A DNA stretch of 64,000 nt. Source: Misgurnus anguillicaudatus (lineage: Eukaryota > Chordata > Actinopteri > Cypriniformes > Cobitidae). Shown here in pieces: positions 1 to 12,544 of this stretch. The notes under the pieces are model-generated. The model saw only the letters and a program-made list of their open reading frames with translations, ran no database searches and was not told the DNA's origin. The first letter of the stretch is position 1. Each line of letters begins with the position of its first letter. A program made the translations under genes and the position numbers. The stretch is from contig NC_073361.2 of NCBI RefSeq assembly GCF_027580225.2, positions 28,362,501 to 28,426,500 of the forward strand. The letters run 5' to 3'.

Positions 1-156
1 AATGTGTATTTCAAATGTGAGCCACACATTTGTATTGATGATATGTATTGATTGGTTTAAATATTCATGGGCAAATATTAATAGCCTTAGATAATGGATT
101 CTGCATTATGGTGTCACCAGTTATAATGTACCAAATGTGTTGCATTGGTGTATTGT

Positions 157-333
157 TACACTGTCTGAAAAAAAAGGTCAAAAAATTATCACTTGCTGTC
201 ACTGGGGCAGTCCCCTTACAAAACGTACATCATTGGACCTAAAGAGTTCATATTAGTACCTCAAATTGGTACCAAATGTATACATATCTGTACCTAGGAC
301 CCTTTTAAAGGGTTCTGCCCCTGTGACAGCTTG
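157..333. repeat. interspersed foldback element, TACACTGTC family
   Basis: Starts TACACTGTCTGAAAA, holds the mirrored GGTACCAAATGTATACAT core and ends CCCCTGTGACAGCTTG. Relatives lie at 9994, 25790, 26720 and 43351. In an atp6v0a intron. Confidence 0.6.
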
Positions 334-405
334 AAAATTTAAATTTGATAAAGAACGATACAAAATAAAATAAAGTTGACTGAAAAAACTCTACAGACTT
401 CTCAC

Positions 406-532
406 CTTTGTCTGAAGCTCTTCAGTGGCCTGTATCTCTGCATGTCGAAGGACAAAATTTCCATGGAAAAGGCGCCAAAGAACCTTTTCAAAAGCAGGAA
501 ACCGTTCTTGTTTGATAACACCTGCTATAAAT
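406..532 (-). CDS. atp6v0a: atp6v0a coding exon 6 (last one in window)
   Basis: Residues 182-224: [20 protein letters not shown], then [14 protein letters not shown], ending ELQTK before a GTGAGA donor. This is the conserved block after the variable linker. The next exon is beyond the left edge. Confidence 0.92.
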
Positions 533-3500
533 CTAACAGTGCATACAAATAAACATTATTGAAAGTGAAATTACCATTCTTCAGTGGGTTTGTACAATAG
601 TATAAATATAGTAAAAATCTCTACTTACAAAGAACATGTTTACACTTTAGTTGGTTACATCAGGGGGTCCCAAACTTATCATTCTGCGACCCACTTAGAC
701 AGTTAAAATCTATCTCAGGTCCCACCAAAAATATTTTTTAATAGAAATACGCTGAAAAAATCTGTGGTGAACGGTGACTATTTTTTGAGGGTGGACAATG
801 CAAAGCTCGTCACAACATGTAGCCCGTCATGTGTGTAGCTCCTCATTTCAAAATATCTGTTCAGCGCGTCATGTAAACTTATGTACATCACGCGTCATGT
901 CAAAATTAATGATTGGACAATATATTGCAGACGCTAATATATCGGCCGATATTTGGCTTTTTTTATTATCAGCATCGGACGATTATTTTTTCAATCGGCC
1001 AGTAAATTTCTCTATTACTTAAATTTGATGTTTGTAATAAAAAAGACACTCGGTGTCATTCAATGTAAAGCCAAAGTCTGACAGACAGTAAAATGACCAA
1101 TCATTATTCACTCTTTAAAATGACGTTGTGTTGTGTCACACACAACACCACACTAGTTTAACACACTTATTCAAACAGTAACGTGAAATATCAGATCCAC
1201 ATTATTTATCTTGTAAATTTGTTTTAAGTACCTTAAAAAGGGTATATTTATAAATGTTATAACTGTTTTTTTAAGTTTTACCAATTTTCTGTTTGTCTCT
1301 TATTTACTGTAATAATATTTGTTTTATATCGGGCTCATATCGTCAATAAAGCTTTCTTATTATCGGCATCGACCTTAAAAAAATAAAACTAGAGTACTAG
1401 TCAAAATATGTGCCTGCTGCAGACACCTCAAAGGAGTCCACGACAAAAGAGATGTGTAATGTTGTGAATAATTATAGTCAGAACCCAATACAGTTTGAAA
1501 TAATTTAAATATCTTGCAAGAGGCACTTCCGTCTGCACAATTCAGATTATGCAGAGAAAAGGCAAACTTCAACTATGCGCTTACACTTTTATACTTAGCT
1601 GCTAGACATTTTCACATCCTGTTAATTCACAGTCTGTACACTCTGTACCAAAGATTAAGTCTAACCAGTAATATAGTAATTTTCCATCACTAGATGTCAC
1701 GTAGCTAACTAAACAATGTGGCTCAGTTAACTTATGCAGCTTATACCCTAAAACTCTTAATAAACAGCAATAAATGCTCAAATCATAAACAGTAGAAATA
1801 AGTAAAGATAAAATAAGTAAAGATAAAACCTTCCATGACAGTAATCAGAGTTTAGTGTTAAGTTAGTGTCTTGTGAGTATTTTGTGAACTTGAGGGTCTC
1901 TTTTATCATAAACCATTTCGACGTGTGTGCAACCGGCACATATCTTGAAATGATGCATGATGCACATGGTTGCACCAAACACATAGTTTGACATGACAAG
2001 CAACACACATGACGCACCGGACACATTTTGACATGACGAGCAACACACATGAAGCACCGGACACATATTTTGACATAATGAGTCACACACATGACGCACC
2101 AAACACATTTTGACATGATGAGTCACACACACGACGCACCCTGAATACATATTTTGACATGATGAATCACACACATGATGCACCAAACACATTTTGACAT
2201 GACGAGTCACACACATAACACCCCAAACACATATTTTGACATGATAAGTCACACACGACGCACTGAACACATTTTGACATGACGAGCAACACACATGACG
2301 CACTGGACACATATTTTGACATGACGAGCAACACACATGACGCACCAAACACATTTTGACATGACGAGCAACACACATGGCGCAGCGGACACATATTTTG
2401 ACATGATGAGTCACACACATGATGCACTGAACATATTTTGACATGATGAGCCACACACAACGCACCCTGAACACATACTTTGACATGACGAGCTGACATG
2501 ACGAGCAACACACATGACGCACCAAACACATATTTTGACATGAGGAGTAACACACATGACGAACCGAACACATATTTTGACATGACGAGCAACACACATG
2601 ACGCACCAAACACATATTTTGACATGACGACCAACACACGACATGCCAAACACATATTTTGACATGACGAGCAACACACATGACGCAATAAACACATATT
2701 TTGACATGACGAGCAACACGCGACATATATATATATATATATATACAAAATAATTACACACAGTACACACACATATATTATACAAACACAAACTTTTAGT
2801 ATGCGATTAATTGTGATTAATCTTTTGACAATCCTAATAAATAATTTACAGACATTTCTAAAATTCTGTTTTCACTTTGTCATTATGGGTTACTAAGATT
2901 GTAGTATCGAGCTACAACATAACAAAATGAAAAAATGAAGGGGGTCTGAATACTGCACTGTATTCCCCCTCCCCTCTCTCTCTTTTTCTCTCTCTTATAT
3001 CAAATGTACCCTAGATGCAGAAGTCCACCGGTGCTAACGCTGCTGTTTCTGCGACTGTTGATGCGTGATGTGACGGTCATGCACATTGAGTCTTCTGAAG
3101 GAGGTTCAGAACAGGACAACAGAGATTCAGCCTAAAACACAATGAAATCCAATGAAACCAAGTCCACTTATAGTCTGACATAACCCAAGATATTGAAATA
3201 AGTTTTTGACAGTAAAAATCCAATTAAGGAAATATGGATATTTTCAACTATTTTTAAAATGTTCACCTCTTCAAAGAAGTCCTCAGTCATCCTTAACAAA
3301 GAATCCATGTCCATGAGTTCGACAAGGTTTTGGCGGAGGGCATCATGGTTACGGTTGATTTCTTTCAGTTCCTGCTCCAACTTCTCAAACGTGAACTGAA
3401 TTACATTAATCACGCAGTTTAGCAGTACTAGTACAGTTTTCCATATAAAATCATCCTAAAAAATGTATATATAAATATAACCTTGATGTCTTTAATATTG

Positions 3501-6500
3501 ACTGAGGAAGGTCATGTCAAAGATTGAAAGCCAATATCTGGTACTTTGCGCAAAATAATAAAACACACCATCAATAAAATCACAAATATGTGACAGCAGT
3601 GTGAAATAAAGCAGGGGATAGAGAATAATTTGCATGCATACATTGTACATATATAATAATATAAAATATTTCCCTGCTTTCTGCAAAGGAATGAATGGGT
3701 AATGATAATCAGGATTGGAAGGCACCTCCTTGCCAACTCTATGCTGCTGCAATCAACCAATAAGAATCAAGCATTCTAGAGAGAACTGTAATAAAATCAA
3801 AATAACAAAATCAGTGTCTGAATTATTTTCACCTCTAACTCCAGCACATCTCTGGGACAGGGGACAATCTCCTTCTCCTTCTTCTGAGCCGCAATAACAA
3901 TGTTAGATTTCACCATTTCCTTCTCGAGATATCCTGAATGATATAAGATTTCAAGAGAACGTAACGTGACTGTCTTTACAGTGAGGTAATCATATCAAAT
4001 GTAATCTCAGGTCTGCCGTTGCACTGTCTTAATTGAATTCAGGGAACATGACGCTTGTGTAATCTTTACTAATTTTATTCTGTAAGACTATTTCTTTTAA
4101 CTTGTTATCCAGTGTGATGAATGATAAGATACATAAAAAAGACAATGTTTATAAAATGTCCCAAAATGAACATGAGCAGATTTGTATATTTTGAGGACAT
4201 GTGGCACATAAATAAATTAAACTTGAAAATGTTTATATTGGACCCAACAATGCAAGTTTCAAGTTTTTATATATTTATAAAGCACATTTAAAAACACAAA
4301 ACAATGTTGAAGAAAAAGAATTAAGAAAAAATAGGGATAAATAAAAAAATTAAACTAATGCATAAAAATTACCCAGCATAGGTTAAGTTCAACCCAATTA
4401 GTTAGGTTTGCCCCATTTTGACCCAATGCTGGGAGTTAAAAAATAACCCAGCATTTTTAGAGTGTACTTTTACTAAACTGTCTCAAAATTTCATATGATT
4501 TTAACATGATAAATTAGTAAGTGAGCTATTGAAAATAAAAACAAAGTATTTGGACACTATCTGGTTGTCAAAAATGCTGGGTTGTTTTTAACACATGTGG
4601 GGTACATTTTCACACTAAAAAATGCTGGGTTGTTTTTAACACATGCGGGGGAAATTTTCACACTAAAGAATGCTGGGTTGTTTTTAACCCATGCGGGGTA
4701 AATTTTCACACAACAAATGCTGGGTTGTTTTTAACCCATGCGGGGTAAATATTCACACTAAAAATGCTGTTTTTTTTTTAACCCATGCGGGGTAAATATT
4801 CACACTAAAAATGCTGTTTTTTTTTTAACCCATGCGGGGTAAATATTCACACAAAAAAATGCTGGGTTGTTTTTAACACATGCAGGGTAAATATTCACAC
4901 TAAAAAATGCTGGGTTGTTTTTAAACCATGCAGGGTAAATATTTACACTAAAAAATGCTGGGTTGTTTTTAACCCATGCGGGGTAAATATTCACACAAAA
5001 AATGCTGGGTTGTTTTTAACCATGCAGGGTAAATATTCACACTAAAAATGCTGGGTTGTTTTTAAACCATGCAGGGTAAATATTCACACTAAAAATGCTG
5101 GGTTGTTTTTAACCCATGCGGGGTAAATATTCACACAAAAAATGCTGGGTTGTTTTTAACACATGCAGGGTAAATTTTCACACTAAAAAATGCTGGGTTG
5201 TTTTTAAACCATGCAGGGTAAATATTTACACTAAAAAATGCTGGGTTGTTTTTAACCCATGCAGGGTAAATATTCACACTAAAAAATGCTGGGTTGTTTT
5301 TAACCATGCGGGTAAATATTCACACTAAAAATGCTGGGTTGTTTTTAAACCATGCGGGGTAAATATTCACACTAAAAATGCTGGGTTGTTTTTAACACAT
5401 GCGGGGTAAATATTCACACGAAAAAATGCTGGGTTGTTTTTAACACATGCGGGGTATATTTTCACACTAAAAAATGCTGGGTTGTTTTTAACACATGCAG
5501 GGGTAAATATTCACACAAAAAATGCTGGGTTGTTTTTAACACATGCGGGGTAAATATTCACACTAAAAATGCTGGGTTGTTTTTAACCCATGCAGGGTAA
5601 ATATTCACACTAAAAATGCTGGGTTGTTTTTAAACCATGCAGGGTAAATATTCACACTAAAAATGCTGGGTTGTTTTTAACCCATGCGGGGTAAATATTC
5701 ACACTAAAAATGCTGGGTTGTTTTTAACCCATGCGGGGTAAATATTCACACTAAAAATGCTGGGTTGTTTTTAACCCATGCGGGGTAAATATTCACACTA
5801 AAAATGCTGGGTTGTTTTTAACCCATGCGGGGTAAATATTCACACAAAAAATGCTGGGTTGTTTTTAACCCATGCGGGGTAAATTTTCACACTAAAAAAT
5901 GCTGGGTTGTTTTTAAACCATGCAGGGTAAATATTTACACTAAAAATGCTGGGTTGTTTTTAACCCATGCGGGGTAAATATTCACACAAAAAATGCTGGG
6001 TTGTTTTTAACCTATGCGGTGTAAATATTCACACAAAAAATGCTGGGTTGTTTTTAACCCATGCAGGGTAAATATTCACACTAAAAATGCTGGGTTGTTT
6101 TTAACCCATGCGGGGTAAATATTCACACTAAAAATGCTGGGTTGTTTTTAAACCATGCAGGGTAAATATTACACTAAAAAATGCTGGGTTGTTTTTAACC
6201 CATGCAGGGTAAATATTCACACTAAAAAATGCTGGGTTGTTTTTAAACCCATGCAGGGTAAATATTTACACTAAAAAATGCTGGGTTGTTTTTAACCCAT
6301 GCGGGGTAAATATTCACACAAAAAATGCTGGGTTGTTTTTAACCATGCGGGGTAAATATTCACACTAAAATGCTGGGTTGTTTTTAAACCATGCGGGTAA
6401 ATATTCACACTAAAAAATGCTGGGTTGTTTTTAACCCATGCAGGGTAAATATTCACACTAAAAATGCTGGGTTGTTTTTAAACCATGCAGGGTAAATATT

Positions 6501-9500
6501 CACACTAAAAAATGCTGGGTTGTTTTTAACCCATGCAGGGTAAATATTCACACAAAAAATGCTGGGTTGTTTTTAATCCATGCGGGGTAAATATTCACAC
6601 TAAAAATGCTGGGTTGTTTTTAACCCATGCGGGGTAAATATTCACACAAAAAATGCTGGGTTGTTTTTAACCTATGCGGTGTAAATATTCACACTAAAAA
6701 TGCTGGGTTGTTTTTAACCCATGCGGGGTAAATATTCACACAAAAAATGCTGGGTTGTTTTTAACACATGTGGGGTAAATTTTCACACTAAAAAATGCTG
6801 GGTTGTTTTTAAACCATGCAGGGTAAATATTCACACAAAAATGCTGGGTTGTTTTTAACCCATGCGGGGTAAATATTCACACGAAAAATGCTGGGTTGTT
6901 TTAACCCATGCGGGGTAAATATTCACCCTAAAAAATGCTGGGTTGTTTTAACACATGCGGGGTAAATTTTCACACTAAAAAATGCTGGGTTGTTTTTAAC
7001 ACATGCGGGGTAAATATTCACACTAAAAATGCTGGGTTGTTTTTAAACCATGCAGGATAAATATTCACACTAAAAATGCTGGGTTGTTTTTAACACATGC
7101 AGGGTAAATATTCACACAAAAAAATGCTGGGTTGTTTTCAATCCATGCGGGGTAAATATTCACACTAAAAATGCTGGGTTGTTTTTAAACCATGCAGGGT
7201 AAATATTCACACTAAAAATGCTGGGTTGTTTTTAACTCATGCTGGGTAAATATTTACACTAAAAAATGCTGGGTTGTTTTTAACACCTGCAGGGTAAATA
7301 TTCATACAAAAAACGCTGGGTTGTTTTTAAACCATGCAGGGTAAATATTCACACTAAAAATGCTGGGTTGTTTTTAAACCATGCAGGGTAAATATTCACA
7401 CAAAAAAATGCTGGGTTGTTTTTAGCCCATGCAAGGTAAATATTCACACAAAAATGCTAAGTTGTTTTTAACCCATGCAGGGTAAATATTCACACTAAAA
7501 ATGCTGGGTTGTTTTTAAACCATGCAGGGTAAATATTCACACAAAAAATGCTGGGTTGTTTTTAACCCATGCAGGGTAAATATTAACACAAAAATGCTAA
7601 GTTGTTTTTAACCCATGCAGGGTAAATATTCACACAAAAAATGCTGAGTTGTTTTTAACCCATGCATGGTAAATATTCATACTAAAAAATGCTGGGTTGT
7701 TTTTCAATCCATGTGGGGTAAATATTCACACTAAAAATGCTGGGTTGTTTTTCAATATGCGGGGTAAATATTCACACTAAAATGCTGGGTTGTTTTTAAC
7801 CCATGCAGGGTAAATATTCACACAAAAATGCTAAGTTGTTTTTAACCCATGCAGGGTAAATATTCATACTAAAAAATGCTGGGTTGTTTTTCAATCCATG
7901 TGGGGTAAATATTCACACTAAAAATGCTGGGTTGTTTTTCAATATGCGGGGTAAATATTCACACTAAAATGCTGGGTTGTTTTTAACCCATGCAGGGTAA
8001 ATATTCACACTAAAAATGCTGGGTTGTTTTTAACCCATGCGGAGTAAATATTCACACTGAAAAATGCTGGATTGTTTATAATCCATGCGGGGTAAATATT
8101 CACAAAAAAAAAATGCTGGGTTGTTTTTCAATACATGCGGGGTAAATATTCACACTAAAAATGCTGGGTTGTTTTTAACCCATGCGGGGTAAATATTCAC
8201 ACTAAAAAATGCTGTGTTATTTCCAACCTAGCATTGTTTTAAAAATGGATGAACCCAATCCATTGGGATGTAATTTAACTGGGTTGTTTTAACCTATTGT
8301 TGGGTCAAATTTTAAAACTAACCTAGCATTTTTTTGGGTGTGGACAGAACAAATTGCTGTGTTAAAAAATACCTGATGCTGGGTTGTTGTTACCCAACCA
8401 TGGGTTGTATTAACTCAGCAGTTGAGATGAAACAGCCCAGCATTGGGTCATTTCTAACAGCTGTGTATTCTGTCCATCATTTACCCAGCATGGGTTAAAA
8501 ACAACCCAGCATTTAATGTGTGGTATATCACATTTACAGTAAATGTAAAAAAATGTTAACTCATGCTAGGACACCTGAGATGAAGTGACATCACACATCC
8601 ATCACAAATCACATTGACATTGGTTGACTAAATAGCAAACATTGGCTCAAGAAAAGTTCTTACTCAAAATTCTCTCCATCTTTTCACATTTCTTCACTTC
8701 TTTCACAAATCGCCTCTGAAATGTCGTTGCACCAGGATTCAGCTGAAAAATTGGGCAAAAGGTTCATACATAAATAACACTTAAATAATATTTTAAAAAA
8801 ATATAATTTTAATTATAAAATAATGGTTGTAAATAAGGTTCAGCGATAACCATTTTGGTTCCCCGAAGAACCTTTCAGTAAAAAAACTTCTGTCTTACCT
8901 TTTTATAGTCCACAACAAAAAAGCTTTTATGCAAGAGAAAGGTTCTATGGATGTTAAAGGTTCTTTATAGAACCATACAAGCTGAAAAAGGCATTTCCGC
9001 AGCATTTATGTCAAACCAATATAGACAACAGATTTATTCGGAATGATTATTAGATTAACTTTAGATAGATTATTACCCCTATTAGCCCCTTAAATTACCT
9101 ACTTGAGTCTAGATGTCCATAATATTTTTGTCTCCCTCTGCATTGATTGATTCAATCGTTGGTGAGAAATGCAATTCCAAGACAATAAAAATTCACAGAA
9201 CGAATGAACAAATATTTAGAGGACGAGCTATTGCGCTAGAACGTGTGCGTGCTACTAAAAGCAAACTACATTTAGAAATCAATGGAACGCAATTAAAGGT
9301 TACTCGAGTGCCAAAAGGGCTGACGATCCAACAAATGAATCCTCCATCATAACATTAAAACTACAAAATCAAACCAGAATGGAAAGGCATTTATCTATGC
9401 AGCAATGGCTAATGGACCTATAGTGATACTCAATTACACTTTCATCCATAATGCTATTTTGTATCCTACAAGTTGAACGGCACAGACTTTGTGGCCACTT

Positions 9501-9717
9501 TACGCTGTCAAACAAATTGTCAGCGTTGTAATTGTAATTGCACTGGAGCCGCTATAACACAAACACACACACATAGACAAAACAGTAAGCAAACGTCACT
9601 CACATCTTTAAACTGAACCAGTCCAAGATGCCCAAGTTCACTGATGCAGTTGTGTGCAGATTCAGTTTGGAAAAACAGTTGCGCGAGGCACATCTCCTCA
9701 CTTCGAAACGCACTCAT
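406..9717 (-). CDS. atp6v0a: V-type proton ATPase V0 subunit a, N-terminal part (six exons, gene continues past left edge)
   Basis: Subunit a of the membrane V0 sector of the vacuolar proton pump: the C-terminal membrane half carries protons past the c-ring, the cytosolic N-terminal half is the stator arm and sets compartment targeting. Only the first 224 residues lie here. Seen: [12 protein letters not shown] at the start, [30 protein letters not shown], the coiled [14 protein letters not shown], and [20 protein letters not shown], all in family order and joined in frame by GT-AG introns. Members are usually about 830-860 residues, so roughly three quarters is off-window. The set of matches is closer to a1/a4 than to a2 or a3/TCIRG1, but residues 142-182 are poorly conserved, so the isoform is left open. 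Introns: 2 (3934-8663) and 5 (533-3009) are filled by minisatellites. Exon-intron joins checked by length and phase. Confidence 0.93.
800..905. repeat. inverted, degraded copies of the 1935-2723 minisatellite unit
   Basis: Contains GTGTGTAGCTCCTCATTTC, AAAATATCTGTTC and GCGTCATGT, the reverse complement of the unit in the array 1 kb to the right. Rest of 906-1934: AT-rich intron with no recognised gene; GATTAATCG-type fragments are absent but ATCGGC-type low-complexity words recur. Confidence 0.55.
1935..2723. repeat. minisatellite, about 40-44 bp unit
   Basis: About 19 imperfect tandem copies of a unit containing ACACATATTTTGACATGACG and AGCAACACACATGACGCACC, in atp6v0a intron 5. Unit length changes through presence or absence of TAT in ACATATTTT. 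It opens long false reading frames on the minus strand. Confidence 0.9.
2724..2745. repeat. (TA)n microsatellite
   Basis: About ten TA dinucleotides directly at the right end of the minisatellite; followed to about 2840 by a GATTAATTGTGATTAATC fragment resembling the ends of the hAT-like element at 19797. Confidence 0.8.
3010..3131 (-). CDS. atp6v0a: atp6v0a coding exon 5 (divergent Ser-rich linker)
   Basis: Residues 142-181 plus two bases: [16 protein letters not shown], then [15 protein letters not shown], ending LHLG. Ser/Arg-rich and variable in the family. The downstream half-codon joins exon 6 to restore LGFIAGVI. RRNS fits a basophilic kinase (RRxS) consensus. Confidence 0.85.
3267..3395 (-). 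CDS. atp6v0a: atp6v0a coding exon 4
   Basis: Residues 99-141, [16 protein letters not shown] through RMTEDFFEE: heptad-rich helix of the stator arm. Exactly 43 codons, phase 0 at both ends. Confidence 0.93.
3833..3933 (-). CDS. atp6v0a: atp6v0a coding exon 3
   Basis: Residues 65-98, [10 protein letters not shown] to PRDVLELE; phase fits exon 2 (A+GA gives Arg). The PRD-x-LELE stretch aligns with the PRDMIDLE of subunit a1. Acceptor CATTCAG, donor GTGAAA. Confidence 0.92.
4558..8215. repeat. large minisatellite, about 46-47 bp unit, near 78 copies
   Basis: Tandem copies of a unit with AATGCTGGGTTGTTTTTAAC, CCATGCGGGGTAAATATTC and ACACTAAAA fill most of atp6v0a intron 2. Variants (CCATGCAGGG, ACACATGCGGG, AAATTTTCAC) are interspersed, and a block near 7440-7980 is itself duplicated, which points to repeated unequal exchange or slippage. 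Each unit holds the near-palindrome GGGTTGTTTTTAACCC. No genes inside. Confidence 0.93.
8216..8520. repeat. degenerate flank of the minisatellite (parent element remains)
   Basis: Scattered AACCCAGCATT and AATGCTGGGTT words in both orientations, without regular spacing; a matching flank lies at about 4370-4470. Together they look like the two ends of a palindromic element whose middle was amplified. Confidence 0.55.
8664..8742 (-). CDS. atp6v0a: atp6v0a coding exon 2
   Basis: Residues 39-64 plus one base: [10 protein letters not shown] then [16 protein letters not shown], the conserved second block of subunit a. Acceptor TTTTTCAG, donor GTAAGA; 79 bases. Confidence 0.93.
8850..8975. repeat. 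interspersed element, AAGAACC family
   Basis: Inverted words GGTTCCCCGAAGAACC and AAAGGTTCTTTATAGAACC. Relatives at 15236-16275 (interrupted) and 33090-33235. In atp6v0a intron 1. Confidence 0.5.
9604..9717 (-). CDS. atp6v0a: atp6v0a coding exon 1
   Basis: Residues 1-38, [10 protein letters not shown] to LVQFKD. The start is the ATG at 9717-9715, because family members begin a few residues before FRSEEM. An in-frame ATG 18 bases upstream would add MIGCIR, but TTGTATTAG directly before GATGAGT looks like a splice acceptor, so that upstream piece is probably intronic and the first exon non-coding. Donor is GTGAGT. Confidence 0.9.
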
Positions 9718-9993
9718 CCTAATACAACCAATCATAAAAATAGTTCAAAGAAGTAAAATAAGCTATTCATGTATGCTGATAACTGGGCTGCAGTGATTGT
9801 CTGGTTTGTGCAACACAGTCTATTAAATGTCTGCCTGACAGATCAATACTGCACTCGTGTAGCCCCGGGATCAATATTGACAACACTCGTGCAGCTGCAA
9901 AGGCCGCCCAAATATTAGGATAATATGCTTCATGCTGTTGCAATGTATAAAGAACTAAACTGTAGTATGCAGTTAATGTACAGAATATATTGA

Positions 9994-10195
9994 TACACTG
10001 TCGGAAAATGGTCAAAAAAATTATTCCTAGTTGTCATTGGGGTGATAACCTTTAAAAAAGCACATAGACATAGAGTTAATATTGGTACCTCAGAGGTACA
10101 TATTTGTGCCAAATGTATACAGATCTGTGCCTAAATGGTATCATAATATGATATTATCAGGACCAAAAGGGTATGGCGCCAGTGCAACATGATCT
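9994..10195. repeat. interspersed foldback element, TACACTGTC family
   Basis: Begins TACACTGTCGGAAAA, has paired GGTACCTCAGAGGTACAT words and ends near GGCGCCAGTG. Upstream of the atp6v0a 5' end. Confidence 0.55.
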
Positions 10196-10600
10196 TATGG
10201 AAAGTCGTGTTAGTCACGAAAATTTTGATTAATTTATTTGTGTCACGAAATTCAGCTTTTTTGCGATTTGAGCATGAATGTCTTTTTCGTGTCACTCGCA
10301 TGAATTTCTTATTTTTCTATATTTTTTGTGTCAGTTGCACAACTTTCTTTTCGTGTCTTTTTAGGAATTGTTTTCTCATTTTTTTTAATTTTCACATTTT
10401 AAATCGTTGTAGCTTGGTGTTGGGGTTAGATTTGGGGTTTGGGTTAGGATATAGTTTTATGTATTTGTTTCTACACATTTTTCTATTGCTTTTAAAACTG
10501 TTCTCGCGTGGAGTTGGGGTTTGGGTTAGGATGTCTAAAAATGTAAAAAAGTGATTCTAACCCCCAGGGGTGTCACGCACTTTTTTTTTAAGGCGGCACA
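10196..10600. repeat. TCACGAAA-type element fragment
   Basis: Several GTCACGAAA/TTTCGTGTC words and GGGGTTTGGGTTAGGAT motifs, matching one arm of the large foldback at 23074-23556. 10601-12086 is AT-rich intergenic DNA with no recognised gene. Confidence 0.5.
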
Positions 10601-12086
10601 GTGTGCACAGCTCACAGAAATGTATGCATACACAGACATCAAAAAATATTTCAGAGCTTTCAGGCTTTTCCATGGCACTTACATTTCCAACAATCTTAAC
10701 ACCCCTGCTTTCATGCAAAAATCTCCAAAATAAAAGTGTTGACTAACTTTCATATCAAATACTATTTAATCGGAATAATGACATATTGGTATCATATTTA
10801 CATCTGAAACTGCATGTTTTATTTATTTACGTTTTAATAAATGACTTGTTTAATTGTGTCATTAATGCGTTTTGCACAACTAATGCATTATCCTATGAAA
10901 TTAATGTAATTTTAAATCCATAAAGTATATAAACAAGGAAAATGAAATAAGCTATAGCCACGTGATTGATTTTAATGTTCAATAATGATTTAAAAATGTT
11001 TTAGATAAAATTATTAGAGGAATGCATTATGCATCAAATTTTACCTCATGTGAGCATGTGTGATTCCGCGCCCCCGTGAACTCTGGCGAACTTTGGCGTT
11101 GTACCAAGATGAATCTAAAAATCTACTAATATAACGTTGAGACGGTCACATTTTAAAGCATACATTTTCTACACAGAGGGACTGCACATTACCGTACTGG
11201 GGTTTGGAAATGTTGTGAGCGTTTCTTACATGTTTTAATGCCTCAGATAGCAAAATGCAGCAACAACAGCAAAGAGCCCGCGAACGCACTCAGACGCTAA
11301 TGACGTCTGCGACTGCGCTGTCTGCAGCGCCTGCCACCAGAACAAATAATGTGACACGATCAAAACGGCAACGAAGTTTAATTTTGTGCCATGGACACAA
11401 ATGAATTAATCACATTTTTGTGTGACTATAAAACGGATTTCCGTAAGATCAGTCTGCCCCACTAGCTTTTCACAATTTTTCACCATTTTTTTTCTGACAG
11501 TGTATATATTAAACATTTTAAGATTTCTCACGCCTATAACATTCTTATAATATCTACTGGCCAACAGCAGTTATTTAATATTTAAAATTGTATTTTTGTG
11601 TTAGCACAACATATATAAAATGACTAGAGTTTTAGAGATTTTAGTATGAAAGAAGTTAAATTTATGACTATCAAAAAATCATATCATGCACATTGTAACA
11701 TGACTTGCTAAATATTAACAGCACACATTAAATAATTTAAATATTACAGAGAGACTTATATTACAGGTGTTAAAACGTTTAAATAATGAATATACCTATA
11801 ATTTGTGATTTAAAATGTGGCAAAAATATGCTGAAGTTTTCTAATTATCTTAACTTATTACAGTTTTTATTTACACAGTGGCAATTTTCAAGATGGAAAT
11901 TATTAGCTAAATAATTAAATTGCATTATCTTGCCAATAATTTTTATGTTTTATATAATCTGACTAATGTAATTGCGATTTAATTTTGTCAAGCTTGCTAA
12001 TAGCACAAAACATCACAAAATTATGAAAATAATTCATGTAAATTATTAAAACAATTCAATCTAATGTACAGTGTTGCATATTAAGG

Positions 12087-12094
12087 TGACGTCA
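12087..12094. promoter_or_regulatory. consensus CRE palindrome next to an ETS-type site
   Basis: Perfect TGACGTCA followed at once by CTTCCTGG, a GGAA-core ETS word on the other strand. It lies about 940 bases before the tmeff1 start codon and 2.4 kb before atp6v0a, in an otherwise AT-rich stretch. Use is inferred. Confidence 0.4.
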
Positions 12095-12544
12095 CTTCCT
12101 GGAGGATCGGTCAACTTGAAAGCCATAATGATTGAGGACAAACCTTTTCATTATTTTATTCAGATTAAACAAAAATAAATATCATTGATTGGAGAGAGGA
12201 AACATAAACACCTAAAATATTTCTTTTATCAGTCATTTGTTTTTCAAAAAAAGCCAGTCAACTTTTTTTAATATCGTACCTCTTAATGTAAAACATAGAC
12301 AATAACCGCTCATTATAATTAGATATTAAATCAATTAAAATAAACACACTGCTGTATAACATCGAAAATCTCGTTGGATATCCATTCATCTTTCTTAAAA
12401 TAAATCTTTACAAAGATGTGGTTATCGTGCAATTATTTCAATAATAATGCATCACACACATACACCGTACAAATGGTATTGGGTCGCAATCTTTGAGGGG
12501 TGTTGCTGCATTTCCTTCAGGAATTGGGGGAGGTGGTGTCAGGA

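Noticed and set aside
1778..2791. Long Cys-rich open frames on the minus strand (up to 287 aa) with repeating HVKICV/SSCQNMC words
   Set aside because: All three frames stay open because of the 40-44 bp minisatellite; no start context, domain or splice evidence.
4558..8215. Regular array that might suggest a CRISPR or a repeat protein gene
   Set aside because: Units abut with no unique spacers, this is an intron of a vertebrate gene, and the short open frames are repeat artefacts.
9113..9352. 79-aa plus-strand open frame in atp6v0a intron 1
   Set aside because: No recognisable family, no splice or promoter support; length is compatible with chance.
9718..9735. Upstream in-frame ATG giving MIGCIR before the atp6v0a start
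   Set aside because: Subunit a proteins start just before FRSEEM, and an AG acceptor lies directly before the chosen ATG.
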